Assembly (NCBI RefSeq): GCF_900129575.1
Contig: NZ_FQWE01000002.1
Span: forward strand, 1-64,000
DNA length: 64,000 nucleotides
Direction: 5' to 3'
Source: Flavobacterium segetis
GTDB lineage: Bacteria > Bacteroidota > Bacteroidia > Flavobacteriales > Flavobacteriaceae
The translations under genes and the position numbers were made by a program. The first letter of the stretch is position 1; every line of letters starts with the position of its first letter. Below are positions 1 to 8,302 of this stretch, in pieces. The notes beneath the pieces are model-generated. The model was not told where the DNA came from. It ran no database searches and saw nothing but the letters and a program-made list of their open reading frames with translations.

Positions 1-117
1 TCGCTTCTACAAGCTTTTTTTGTGACTATTTTTAAGATTTGTTCAAGATTGTTTTTAAATGGTTGTAAACGTACAACTTGAAAGTGAAGTTTTTTAGGTT
101 TGATCTCAATTGTGAAA

Positions 118-280
118 ACCTAGCCGCGGTAGTAGTGGAAATCCTCGAACTACATTGCCGCTATTTTCTTGTTTAGAAAAGAGCGACTGCAAGAAGCTCC
201 TTTTATAAAAATAGAAAAAAGGCAAATGAGCGAGAGATTGAAACGGATAACGCGATTAAGCTCCTAAAAATTTAAAAATA
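118..280. repeat. Flavobacterial intergenic structured element, type 1
   Basis: The left end (CTAGCCGCGGTAGTAGTGG, then AAATCC) and the right end (GAAACGGATAACGCGATTAAG, shown here as ends GAAACGGATA and GATTAAGCTCC) are imperfect inverted complements once G-U pairs are allowed, so the RNA could fold into a long hairpin. From memory, intergenic sequences with ends of the form TAGCCCCGATAG and GGATAGCGGG are common in Flavobacteriaceae; I cannot check that here. Boundaries are approximate. Confidence 0.4.
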
Positions 281-346
281 TATTTGGTGGTTTAAGTGAT
301 TGTTAATTGAGAGTAATCGCGGGGCTGAAACCACAATAATAAAGTT

Positions 347-374
347 ACTCATTATATATTACTCATTATATATT
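347..374. repeat. Tandem 14-bp duplication
   Basis: The unit ACTCATTATATATT occurs twice head to tail with no mismatch. It is noncoding and AT-rich, probably a slippage product, and no function is inferred. Confidence 0.7.
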
Positions 375-425
375 ATTGCAAAGGTTAAATTGTATTCCGT
401 AATACAGCAATATTTAAGATTATAT

Positions 426-2918
426 TTAAAGCTTTACATTTCGTAATCGCAGTGCATTTGCTATAACTGAAACCGAGCTAAAGCTCATTGCTAAAGCTGC
501 AATCATAGGTGAAAGCAATATTCCGAAAAACGGATATAAAACCCCAGCTGCAATTGGGATACCAAGTACATTATAAAAGAACGCAAAAAACAAGTTTTGA
601 TTAATATTTTTCATCACGGCGTGACTTAAATTTTTAGCTTTCACAATTCCCTGTAAATCGCCTTTTACTAGTGTAATTTTAGCACTCTCAATAGCTACGT
701 CAGTTCCAGTTCCCATCGCAATGCCTACATCAGCTTGTGCTAAAGCTGGAGCATCATTAATCCCATCTCCTGCCATTGCCACAATTTTCCCTTCTGCTTG
801 TAGGCGCTTAATTTCATTCAATTTATCTTCTGGCAAACAACCTGCTTTAAATGATGTTAAATTTAATTCTTCAGCAACTGCTTTTGCTGTGTTTTCATTA
901 TCACCAGTTAACATAATCACCTCAACGCCTTGCTTAATTAATTCTTTTATTGCAGCCACACTTGTTTCTTTGATTGCATCACTAATAGAGATAAAACCTA
1001 ATGCCACTGTATCAATTGCAATATATGAGACTGTTTTTCCCAACTTCTGCTCAGCAATAACTTTAGCTTCTAAATCAGCTGAAATCGATGCTCCCACTTG
1101 CTCCATTAAACTTTTATTGCCAAATGAAACTCTATTATTAGCAACAGTTCCAACGACTCCTTTTCCTGAAATAGCTTCAAAGTCATTTACTTCTATCAAT
1201 GAAGTCTCTTTTAATTTGGCATATTGAACTACGGCTTGCGCCAAAGGATGCTCACTGTATTGATTTAAGGAAGCACAATATTTTAGTAGTTCATTATCCT
1301 TGTTATCTGTAGAAAACACTTTTTCAACAGAAGGTTTTCCTTCTGTAATTGTTCCTGTTTTATCGGTTATTAGCACATCTACTTTATTCATGTTTTCTAA
1401 AGCTTCAGCATTTTTTATTAACACACCAGTATGCGCTCCTTTACCCACACCAACCATTACGGACATAGGAGTTGCTAAACCTAAAGCACATGGACAAGCA
1501 ATAATTAAAACAGCAATCGCATTAATAAATCCATAAACTAATGCGGGTTCTGGACCAAAGTTTGCCCAAACGATAAAAGTTAAAACTGATGCCAAAACCA
1601 CTATAGGTACAAAATATTTTGCGATTTTATCAGCTACTTTTTGGATAGGTGCTCTTGATCGACTAGCTGAATTGACCATTTGCACAATTTGCGAAAGCAA
1701 CGTTTCTGAACCCACTTTCTCCGCAACCATTACAAATGATTTGTTTCCATTTATAGTTCCTGCAATGACGGCATCATTTATTTTTTTATCTACCGGGATT
1801 GGCTCACCCGAAATCATCGATTCATCAATCGTGCTTTCTCCAGTGGTAATCTTTCCATCAACAGGAACTTTGTCTCCAGGCTTTACACGCAATAAATCTC
1901 CTTTTTTAATGGCATGAATGGCAATCAATTTATCTTCACCATCAATTACCAAAGTCGCTTCGGTTGGTGCTAACTTCAACAACTCTTTTATAGCGCCACT
2001 TGTTCTGCTATGTGCTTTGGCTTCTAACAATTGCCCCAATAATACTAACGTCAATATGACGGTCGTTGCTTCAAAGTATAGGTGAACCGTGCCATGATAC
2101 GTTTTAAATTCATCGGGAAAAACATCAGGAAAAAACAAACCAACTAAACTAAACAAGAAAGCTACACTGGATCCAATACCGATCAATGTAAACATGTTTA
2201 AGTTCCATGTCAAAATCGATTTCCAAGCGCGTGTAAAAAACATCCAACAAGCATAAAAAACCACTGGGAGCGATAAAACTAATTGTACCCAATTCCATGT
2301 TTGTGTGTCTAATATTTTTAGTAGTGGATTATTAGGAATCATATCTGACATCGAAATAATAAAAATAGGCACTGTAAATAAAAGTGCTATTTTCATTTTG
2401 CGCCACAACTCATTATAAGCTTTATTTTCCTCGCTATCTTTTGGCTCCAGCGGAACTAGGTCCATTCCACAAATGGAGCAAGATCCCGGATGATCTTGTT
2501 CTATTTCAGGATGCATAGGACAAGTAAATAATGTTTTTGAAGATTCAAGATCTGGTGCTTTGACTAAATCCATTCCGCATACAGGACAATCGCCGGCCTC
2601 CTCATAGACTTTTTCACCTTCGCAAAACATAGGACAATAATATTTTCCCGCTGCATTTTTTGGAAGTTCAACAACCGCTTCTTTTATTGGTAGTTTTAAA
2701 TCATTTGCGTTAAATACCTTGATGGAATATTTTCCTTCAGCAGCAAGCACTTCTTGAAATTGACTTGTCTGAATTGGTTTTTGCATGCTAATAGTCGCGA
2801 CGGGCGGATCTAAGGAAACCACCGCCTCTATCCCCTCCATGGCACTTAATACTTTTTCCACTTTGGTTCGGCAACCATCGCAAAACATTCCAGTAATAGT
2901 ATATTTATGAGTCCTCAT
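426..2918 (-). CDS. copA: Copper-translocating P1B-type ATPase
   Basis: Inner-membrane pump that exports Cu(I), possibly Ag(I), at the cost of ATP. The 830 residues begin with an HMA domain (residues about 1-65, metal-binding C13xxC16). Two heavy-metal-binding modules follow (about 93-122 and 131-158), each with a CPM start and a C-x-x-CGMDLV end. After the membrane core come the CPC metal site (C475-P-C477), the phosphorylation loop DKTGT (D519) and the P1B histidine in SEHP (H557). The C-terminal end holds GDGINDAPA and the last-helix signature MSFSSVSV. The CPC plus MSxSS combination is that of Cu(I) pumps rather than Zn/Cd pumps. It is last in an operon with an HMA-AraC regulator and a DUF3347 protein, 82 bases after the regulator's stop. 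The duplicated cysteine module between HMA and membrane core is typical of Bacteroidota members. Function is confident; exact metal range is inferred. Confidence 0.95.
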   Translation of the reverse strand: MRTHKYTITGMFCDGCRTKVEKVLSAMEGIEAVVSLDPPVATISMQKPIQTSQFQEVLAAEGKYSIKVFNANDLKLPIKEAVVELPKNAAGKYYCPMFCEGEKVYEEAGDCPVCGMDLVKAPDLESSKTLFTCPMHPEIEQDHPGSCSICGMDLVPLEPKDSEENKAYNELWRKMKIALLFTVPIFIISMSDMIPNNPLLKILDTQTWNWVQLVLSLPVVFYACWMFFTRAWKSILTWNLNMFTLIGIGSSVAFLFSLVGLFFPDVFPDEFKTYHGTVHLYFEATTVILTLVLLGQLLEAKAHSRTSGAIKELLKLAPTEATLVIDGEDKLIAIHAIKKGDLLRVKPGDKVPVDGKITTGESTIDESMISGEPIPVDKKINDAVIAGTINGNKSFVMVAEKVGSETLLSQIVQMVNSASRSRAPIQKVADKIAKYFVPIVVLASVLTFIVWANFGPEPALVYGFINAIAVLIIACPCALGLATPMSVMVGVGKGAHTGVLIKNAEALENMNKVDVLITDKTGTITEGKPSVEKVFSTDNKDNELLKYCASLNQYSEHPLAQAVVQYAKLKETSLIEVNDFEAISGKGVVGTVANNRVSFGNKSLMEQVGASISADLEAKVIAEQKLGKTVSYIAIDTVALGFISISDAIKETSVAAIKELIKQGVEVIMLTGDNENTAKAVAEELNLTSFKAGCLPEDKLNEIKRLQAEGKIVAMAGDGINDAPALAQADVGIAMGTGTDVAIESAKITLVKGDLQGIVKAKNLSHAVMKNINQNLFFAFFYNVLGIPIAAGVLYPFFGILLSPMIAALAMSFSSVSVIANALRLRNVKL

Positions 2919-3000
2919 GATGTAGTATTTATTTTGAAAACAAAAATACTATTACCATTTACAAAAACACTTATACAATTCTGGTCATCTTGTGCATCAT

Positions 3001-3561
3001 TTATAGATTTTCGATAAGTAGTCTTTTTTGTTCTTTCGAATTTTTGAATGAAGTTGGTGTAATACCAGTAACCTTTTTAAATTGTTTGCTTAAATGCGAA
3101 GGACTGCTATAATGAAGCAGAAAGGAAATTTCATTTAGCGTCAATTCATCATAAACAAGCAGTTCCTTCACGCGTTCAATTTTTTGAAGTATGTGATATT
3201 GTTCAATTGTCGTATTTTCTTGTTGCGAAAATACATTACTAATATGACTATAATCTTGACCAATGGATGCCACTATATAATCAGACAAATTAGTTGTGAG
3301 CTGATTGTCATTAAAATAAACTAAATCTGTAATTATATTTTTAACTTTCTCCACCACCCGACTTTTTTTATCATCGATGATTTCAAAACCCAAAGCCATT
3401 AGTTTTATATTTAACTGCTGTTCTTGATCTTTTTGTAAATTTTCTAAAAGACTTGCAGTTCCTAGTTCTACCAAAACGGGATGGAGTCCAAACTTTTTTA
3501 GCTCAGACTCCACTACCATTATGCATCGACTGCAAACCATATTTTTAATATAAAGCTTCAT
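3001..3561 (-). CDS. HMA-AraC fusion copper regulator
   Basis: A 186-residue predicted transcription factor. The first 65 residues look like a small HMA-type metal-binding fold with the motif MVCSRC (C10xxC13). The C-terminal 70 residues form an AraC/XylS helix-turn-helix, with the second-helix region reading SPSHLSKQFKKVTGITP. This is much shorter than classical AraC proteins (about 290 residues), because the sugar-binding arm is replaced by the metal-binding module. It lies two bases after the DUF3347 stop and upstream of copA, so it probably senses Cu(I) through the CxxC pair and controls this operon. The family is recognised in Bacteroidota; metal sensing is inferred from fold and context. 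Confidence 0.8.
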   Translation of the reverse strand: MKLYIKNMVCSRCIMVVESELKKFGLHPVLVELGTASLLENLQKDQEQQLNIKLMALGFEIIDDKKSRVVEKVKNIITDLVYFNDNQLTTNLSDYIVASIGQDYSHISNVFSQQENTTIEQYHILQKIERVKELLVYDELTLNEISFLLHYSSPSHLSKQFKKVTGITPTSFKNSKEQKRLLIENL

Positions 3562-3563
3562 TT

Positions 3564-4148
3564 TTATTTAATAGTGTCTACTACTTCACCACATTTCAAC
3601 ATTTTGGTACCGTAATATGGATTTTTAACTGCGTTTTCTTTACTTAACCAATAAGCACCTTTTCCATCATTAGCCATAGGACAAAACTGGTAATAAACCG
3701 CTGAATCATACTTAGCCACTTTTACCAAATCGTACATTTTTTTAGATAAAGACACAAAAAGAATTCTTTGCGCTTTTACGTCTGCGGTAGTAGCAATTCC
3801 TTTAGCATCGGTCATTACATTTTTCATTATTTTCATCCAAACTTTAAGAACATCCTTATTGAGTTCATTCATTTTTACTTTACTTAGGGAAGCAGATAGT
3901 AATTTTGCTTTGGCTGCAGCCGAAACACCATCGGTTTTTACCAATTCATCTTTTAACAAAAAGTAATTTGAAAAAACTGCATTAAGATTTTTGTCAGAGA
4001 GATCGATTTTAATTGAAAAATCCGCTGAAGGGACTGATTTCAATTGTAATTTTAATTCTTTTGATGTGTTGCTAATCACAGTTGCATTTGCATTTGAGAT
4101 TAAGAATAAAACAACAAGCGCTGATAACGTATTTTTTAATTTTCTCAT
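3564..4148 (-). CDS. DUF3347 secreted copper-tolerance protein
   Basis: The 194-residue product begins with a signal peptide (MRKLKNTLSALVVLFLISNA, cut near residue 23). I chose the ATG at 4148 because it opens the signal peptide; an in-frame ATG 14 codons upstream would bury it. The middle is helical with many lysines. The C-terminal part has the family's conserved block with FCPMANDGKGAYW and a later LKCG, giving two cysteines and a methionine that could bind Cu(I). DUF3347 proteins are usually found with copper or cation efflux genes. As first gene of this operon it is likely a periplasmic copper-binding protein. No enzymatic role is apparent. Confidence 0.8.
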   Translation of the reverse strand: MRKLKNTLSALVVLFLISNANATVISNTSKELKLQLKSVPSADFSIKIDLSDKNLNAVFSNYFLLKDELVKTDGVSAAAKAKLLSASLSKVKMNELNKDVLKVWMKIMKNVMTDAKGIATTADVKAQRILFVSLSKKMYDLVKVAKYDSAVYYQFCPMANDGKGAYWLSKENAVKNPYYGTKMLKCGEVVDTIK

Positions 4149-4177
4149 TTTTAATAAAATTTTTAGATTATAATTTA

Positions 4178-4195
4178 ATTGAGTATTCACTCAAT
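4178..4195. promoter_or_regulatory. Candidate operator of the copper operon
   Basis: A perfect inverted repeat ATTGAGT-ATTC-ACTCAAT (7-4-7) ends 30 bases upstream of the chosen DUF3347 start codon. The position suits an operator for the operon's own HMA-AraC regulator. No T-tract follows it, so it is not a terminator. Confidence 0.4.
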
Positions 4196-4304
4196 CCATT
4201 GTTTATGATTATCGTTGAGTCTAAATTTAGTGAATTATCATTAAACAACTCCTCATTTGCAATTAAATAGTAGCTCTTTATCAATTGTAAAATAGTAATA
4301 ACAA

Positions 4305-4649
4305 CTACTTTTTAACTCCCAATACTGCGTTCATTAAAGACTGCGAAAGCGATAAAATGATACTAAATAAAAGAGCAGTCCAAAAGGAATCAACGCTAAA
4401 TCCTCCAACAATATTAGTACAAAGCAATATTATAAGCGCGTTGATGACTAATAAGAAAAGTCCTAATGTCAAGATCGTTACCGGCAATGTGAAAATTACT
4501 AAAATAGGTTTGATAAAAATATTTAATAAACCAAGTACAATTGCAACAAATAAAGCGGTTGTAAATGTTGCTACATGCACTCCAGGCATTATGTTAGCGA
4601 TAATAATTACTAAAATTGCTGTAACTAAGATTTTGATAAGTAATTTCAT
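4305..4649 (-). CDS. Phage holin family 4 superfamily IV protein
   Basis: A 114-residue, almost wholly hydrophobic protein with four predicted membrane spans and short charged loops. It resembles the widespread small membrane family named after a mycobacteriophage holin; chromosomal members are not phage genes and their role is unknown. The gly/asn-containing loop with NIFIKPILVIFTLP is the conserved part. It stands alone between the copper operon and the hydrolase gene. No other phage genes are nearby. Confidence 0.75.
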   Translation of the reverse strand: MKLLIKILVTAILVIIIANIMPGVHVATFTTALFVAIVLGLLNIFIKPILVIFTLPVTILTLGLFLLVINALIILLCTNIVGGFSVDSFWTALLFSIILSLSQSLMNAVLGVKK

Positions 4650-4698
4650 TTATGATTTTTTAATTTTTATAAATGTAACAAAATAACTAGCGTAACAG

Positions 4699-5520
4699 CT
4701 ACCCAATAAAGGAAATTACTTTTTGATAAAATTCAGCGGGATTTTCAGCGTGAAGCCAATGTCCAACGTTTGGGATTGTTTCGACCATTGAATTTGGAAA
4801 ATGCTGTTCTATATTATTGAAATCACTGTCAAGAATATATTTTGAGTTACCACCACGAATAAATAAAGTTGGCTTTTCAAAAACCAATTCCTCTGGAAGT
4901 GCAACTCCTATTTCGTCCATTTTATGATTGAAAATAGCTAAATTAAAACGGAAAGCCAATTGACCCGGTTCTATCCAATATAAACTTTTCATCAGGAATT
5001 GGCGTGTTCCAAAATCAGGAATAAAATTTTTAATGATTTCATCAACATCAGAACGGCTAGGTTTAATTGAAAAATCAACAGCATTTAATCCCGCTAAAAT
5101 ATCCTGATGATGCTGCGGATAATATTTTGGACCAATGTCCGCAACAATTAATTTACTAACAAGCTCAGGATGTCTTGCTGCTAAAAGCATAGCTACTTTT
5201 CCACCCATTGAATGACCTATGATTATTATTTGTTGCAAATTATGGAGTTGACAATACTCAAAAACATCTTGCGCCATTATTTCATAATTAAACTCATCTG
5301 ATTGTAAACTACGTCCGTGATTGCGCAAATCGAGAGCGTGAACTTCAAAATGATCTGCGAATTGTGTAGCAAGTGTTTTCCAATTGTCAGACATTCCTAA
5401 AAATCCGTGAAGGATTAATAGTGGTTGACCAGAACCTTCTATTTTAGAGTAAATACTCTTTTCAATCGTGTTTAAAACGCCAGGTGTTACAGCGCTTAAT
5501 TCATTATTATATATGCTCAT
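4699..5520 (-). CDS. Alpha/beta hydrolase (YbfF-type esterase)
   Basis: Cytoplasmic serine hydrolase of 273 residues from the chosen ATG at 5520. It shows the oxyanion-hole region LLILHGFLGMSDNW, the nucleophile elbow GHSMGG, and near the C-terminus the catalytic histidine in NVGHWLHAENP. These are hallmarks of the YbfF/esterase group acting on short acyl esters. The frame stays open upstream to about 5655, but that part reads through a structured intergenic element and has no protein-like character, so I exclude it. The start remains somewhat uncertain because the conserved domain begins only at about residue 22. Substrate unknown. Confidence 0.85.
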   Translation of the reverse strand: MSIYNNELSAVTPGVLNTIEKSIYSKIEGSGQPLLILHGFLGMSDNWKTLATQFADHFEVHALDLRNHGRSLQSDEFNYEIMAQDVFEYCQLHNLQQIIIIGHSMGGKVAMLLAARHPELVSKLIVADIGPKYYPQHHQDILAGLNAVDFSIKPSRSDVDEIIKNFIPDFGTRQFLMKSLYWIEPGQLAFRFNLAIFNHKMDEIGVALPEELVFEKPTLFIRGGNSKYILDSDFNNIEQHFPNSMVETIPNVGHWLHAENPAEFYQKVISFIG

Positions 5521-5534
5521 GTATAGGTATTTAA

Positions 5535-5682
5535 TATGTCGCTTAAGGAATAGTCCCGAAATATTGGGAGGGAATTCTTTTTTATTGTGCAGCGTTAGCG
5601 CAATAAAAAAAAGATTGCAACGAATAGCCCGACCACACTCTAACGTCGTGATCATTGGGGAGTGACAACATGGTCACGCCCA
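5535..5682. repeat. Flavobacterial intergenic structured element, type 2
   Basis: Located between the pdxJ stop and the hydrolase start. On the minus strand it reads GGGCGTGACC..., then GGTCGGGCTATTCG, a T-run, a hairpin (TTATTGCGC / GCACAATAA at about 5582-5609), an A-run, and an end with ATTCCCTCCC and GGGACTATTCC. I recall the blocks GGGCGTG, TCGGGCTATTCG and GGGACTATCCC as recurring together downstream of genes in Flavobacterium genomes. Function is unknown; a structured 3' element or terminator is possible. Boundaries approximate. Confidence 0.45.
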
Positions 5683-5689
5683 AATTATT

Positions 5690-6403
5690 TTATTTCATTT
5701 TTTGCAAATACATATTCACCACATTCTCCAATCCCAGATAAAGCGCTTCAGAAATTAGCGCGTGACCTATTGAAACCTCGAGTAAACCAGGAATATTTTG
5801 TTTGAAAAACTGAATATTATCTAAGCTTAAATCATGACCTGCATTGATTCCTAAATTCATCTCATTTGCGAAAATGGCAGCTTTGATATAAGGGTCAATA
5901 CCTCGTTCATTTCCCAAACCGTATTGATGTGCAAAAGCCTCAGTGTACAATTCGATTCTGTCAGTTCCTGTTTTTTTAGCGCCTTCAATCATCTCATGAA
6001 TTGGATCTACAAAAATAGAAGTTCGAATCCCATGGCGTTGAAACTCCTGAATCATCTCGGTCAAATAGGCTTGGTTTTTTTTCGTATCCCAACCTGCCGA
6101 AGAGGTAATCGCGCCAATAGCATCAGGAACTAAGGTTACTTGCTGTGGCTTGCATTCAAGGACTAAATCTATAAAATTATGCTGCGGATTTCCTTCAATA
6201 TTATATTCAGTGTAAACCACTGATTTCAAATCGCGTGCGTCTTGATACCGAATGTGACGCTCATCTGGTCGAGGGTGAATGGTAATTCCTTGCGCGCCAA
6301 ACTTTTGAAGATCTGTCGCTACTTTTAATAAATCAGGTACGTTTCCACCGCGAGCATTGCGCAAAGTGGCTATTTTGTTGATATTTACACTTAACTTTGT
6401 CAT
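5690..6403 (-). CDS. pdxJ: Pyridoxine 5'-phosphate synthase
   Basis: Condenses 1-deoxy-D-xylulose 5-phosphate with 3-amino-2-oxopropyl phosphate to give pyridoxine 5'-phosphate, the last ring-forming step of DXP-dependent vitamin B6 synthesis. The 237 residues form a TIM barrel with the family's N-terminal LSVNINKIATLRNARGG, the barrel motif HPRPDERHI, and the C-terminal phosphate-binding segment ISIGHALISEAL (family: IGHxxIxxAL). Length is normal. It is transcribed divergently from the CBS gene at 6518, with a -7-like box at 6444-6451. The vitamin B6 partner pdxA is not in the window. Confidence 0.95.
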   Translation of the reverse strand: MTKLSVNINKIATLRNARGGNVPDLLKVATDLQKFGAQGITIHPRPDERHIRYQDARDLKSVVYTEYNIEGNPQHNFIDLVLECKPQQVTLVPDAIGAITSSAGWDTKKNQAYLTEMIQEFQRHGIRTSIFVDPIHEMIEGAKKTGTDRIELYTEAFAHQYGLGNERGIDPYIKAAIFANEMNLGINAGHDLSLDNIQFFKQNIPGLLEVSIGHALISEALYLGLENVVNMYLQKMK

Positions 6404-6443
6404 GAAAAATATTATTTATTTTGATAGTGCTATTTAATAAGGA

Positions 6444-6451
6444 CAAAAATA
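6444..6451 (-). promoter_or_regulatory. Candidate pdxJ promoter (-7 box)
   Basis: On the minus strand TATTTTTG fits TAnnTTTG, about 40 bases upstream of the pdxJ start codon. No clear -33 TTG was seen. Confidence 0.35.
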
Positions 6452-6477
6452 CAAAGTAAAATCTAGGAGTATTTGCT

Positions 6478-6485
6478 TATTTTTG
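6478..6485 (+). promoter_or_regulatory. Candidate promoter of CBS-nadK-porG region
   Basis: TATTTTTG fits the Bacteroidota -7 consensus TAnnTTTG and lies 32 bases upstream of the CBS gene start, divergent from the pdxJ promoter candidate. Confidence 0.35.
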
Positions 6486-6517
6486 ATTATTTTGCATCGA
6501 ATATTTCCAATTAATTT

Positions 6518-7177
6518 ATGACAGAAATTACAGAATATATAACAAATGATTTTAAAGCTATTGACAGTCAAGACACAATTGCTGCCGTTCAGTTGTTTTT
6601 TGACGAGTTACACTTTTCTCATTTTCCAATAATTGAAGATGGCATTTATATTGGCAGTATTGCTGCTGATGATATTGAAACATTTGATTTTGATAAAAAA
6701 GTAGCTGATTATCGCTTTACTTTAGAAGTTTTTTTTACTAGGACTACCACAATCTGGCTTGATGTCTTAGAAGTTTTTGCTAAAAACCATACTAATTTAG
6801 TACCTGTTTTAGACGATAATAATAAATATGTGGGTTACTACGAAATTGAAGATATTATAAAATTCTTTCATGAAACCCCATTTTTAAAAGAAGTAGGATC
6901 AATTATCATTGTCAAAAAAGCAATTTTAGATTATTCGATGAGTCAAATTACTCAAATTGTTGAGAGTAATAACGGAAAACTGTTGGGATTATTTGTATCA
7001 GGAGCTAACGTCGAAAGTGTAGAAATAACGTTAAAGATAAATTTAGGAGCGATAAACGAAATTATTCAAACTTTTAGAAGATACGATTACGAAATTCTCT
7101 CTGAGCATCAAGAAGACAATTACATTAACAACTTGAAAGAAAGATCTGATTATTTAGACAAATACCTTAATATATAA
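6518..7177 (+). CDS. CBS-domain protein
   Basis: A 219-residue cytoplasmic protein. Residues about 1-125 form a pair of CBS motifs, which usually bind adenine nucleotides; the motifs are divergent but keep the beta-strand pattern HFPIIEDGIYIGSI and LVPVLDDNNKYVGYY. The last 90 residues look like an ACT-like alpha/beta unit (LLGLFVSGANVESVEITLKI). Catalytic residues are absent. It is the first gene of the row leading to nadK, with 81 bases between them. In flavobacteria this gene commonly precedes nadK, which suggests a nucleotide-sensing role, but that is inference. Confidence 0.8.
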   Translation: MTEITEYITNDFKAIDSQDTIAAVQLFFDELHFSHFPIIEDGIYIGSIAADDIETFDFDKKVADYRFTLEVFFTRTTTIWLDVLEVFAKNHTNLVPVLDDNNKYVGYYEIEDIIKFFHETPFLKEVGSIIIVKKAILDYSMSQITQIVESNNGKLLGLFVSGANVESVEITLKINLGAINEIIQTFRRYDYEILSEHQEDNYINNLKERSDYLDKYLNI

Positions 7178-7258
7178 AACGCAAAATTAGATACTTTTCA
7201 AATCTATAATTATCCTTTTTTAACCAAATTATTTTTCATATTCTCAAATTAAAAAAAA

Positions 7259-8143
7259 ATGAAAGTAGCAATCTACGGTCAATATTATCAACATAGTACA
7301 CAACCCATTATAAACGATATTTTTGTTTTTTTTACTAAAAATGATGTGGAAATGGTAATCGAAGCTAATTTTTTATCGATGATTTTTGCGCTTAAAATTG
7401 TAGAAGACAATTATAAAACCTTTAGTTCTCATACTGAACTTGATTCCAGTTTTGACATGCTAATTAGTATAGGCGGGGATGGCACTATTTTGAGAGCAGC
7501 AACATTAGTACGTGATTCTGGAATTCCAATTCTAGGGATTAACGCAGGAAGACTGGGTTTTTTAGCTACAGTTCAAAAGGAAAACATTGCTTCATTCCTA
7601 CAATTTGTACTAGAAAAAAAATACAGTGTTTCTAAAAGAGCCTTAATAAGTATAAATTGCTCAACACCAAATGAATCCATAGAAGAGATGAATTTTGCAA
7701 TGAATGAGATTACTGTTAGTAGAAAAGATACAACTGCTATGATTACAATAGACACTTATTTGAATGGCGAGTATCTAAATTCATATTGGGCGGACGGTTT
7801 AATAATTTCAACTCCTACAGGAACTACAGGATATAATTTAAGTTGTGGTGGTCCTATTTTAACTCCCGATGTAAAAAGTTTAGTAATCACACCAATTGCT
7901 CCGCACAATTTGACTACCAGACCATTAGTAGTTCCTGATGATACTGAAATTCGATTAAAAGTCTCAGGTCGCGAGGCTCATTACCTAATTTCATTAGATT
8001 CAAGAGTTACATCTGTAAAAAACGAATCTATTCTAACATTAAGGAAAACACCTTTCCAGATCAATATGGTAGAAATTCCAGAACAAACGTTTGTTAAAAC
8101 ACTTCGGGCGAAGTTACTGTGGGGCGAAGACAAAAGAAATTAA
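7259..8143 (+). CDS. nadK: NAD kinase
   Basis: Phosphorylates NAD+ to NADP+ using ATP or polyphosphate. The 294-residue protein has the diagnostic GGDGT at residues 72-76 (catalytic D74), then GINAGRLGFLATV, then the NAD-binding NE-x-T and STPTGTTGYNLSCGGP region around residues 140-200. Length is normal for bacterial NadK. The start ATG at 7259 gives the usual N-terminus MKVAIYGQ. It is the only NADP-generating kinase in the window and lies between the CBS gene and porG. Confidence 0.96.
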   Translation: MKVAIYGQYYQHSTQPIINDIFVFFTKNDVEMVIEANFLSMIFALKIVEDNYKTFSSHTELDSSFDMLISIGGDGTILRAATLVRDSGIPILGINAGRLGFLATVQKENIASFLQFVLEKKYSVSKRALISINCSTPNESIEEMNFAMNEITVSRKDTTAMITIDTYLNGEYLNSYWADGLIISTPTGTTGYNLSCGGPILTPDVKSLVITPIAPHNLTTRPLVVPDDTEIRLKVSGREAHYLISLDSRVTSVKNESILTLRKTPFQINMVEIPEQTFVKTLRAKLLWGEDKRN

Positions 8144-8255
8144 ATCTTTACCTATTTGCAATACGATTTTATTAATTTTTCACGTTAGTTACAATAAATA
8201 CAGAATCATTTTTAACTGTTAAAACATAAAAAAGACAGATTTAGCTGATTGAGTA

Positions 8256-8284
8256 TTGAAACAAATTGATAATTATTATATTTG
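8256..8284 (+). promoter_or_regulatory. Promoter of porG-uppS-bamA
   Basis: TTG at 8256-8258 and TATATTTG at 8277-8284, separated by 18 bases, fit the Bacteroidota -33/-7 promoter. The porG start codon follows at 8303, so the leader would be short. Confidence 0.6.
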
Positions 8285-8302
8285 CACGCAATTTTTGAAT
8301 TA

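Larger units (their letters stand above)
1..425. other. Noncoding region with structured element
   Basis: I see no credible gene here. Positions about 118-280 look like a structured intergenic element (listed separately). A 14-base unit, ACTCATTATATATT, occurs twice in tandem at 347-360 and 361-374. The stretch lies downstream of the copA stop codon at 426, so transcription from the copper operon runs into it. No clear terminator hairpin sits next to copA. Confidence 0.6.

Noticed and set aside
4305..4649. Prophage remnant
   Set aside because: Only the family name is phage-like; no other phage gene, integrase or attachment site is nearby.
5521..5655. Open frame extending the hydrolase upstream
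   Set aside because: It runs through the type 2 structured element, has no protein-like pattern and puts 45 residues before a domain that normally starts near the N-terminus.
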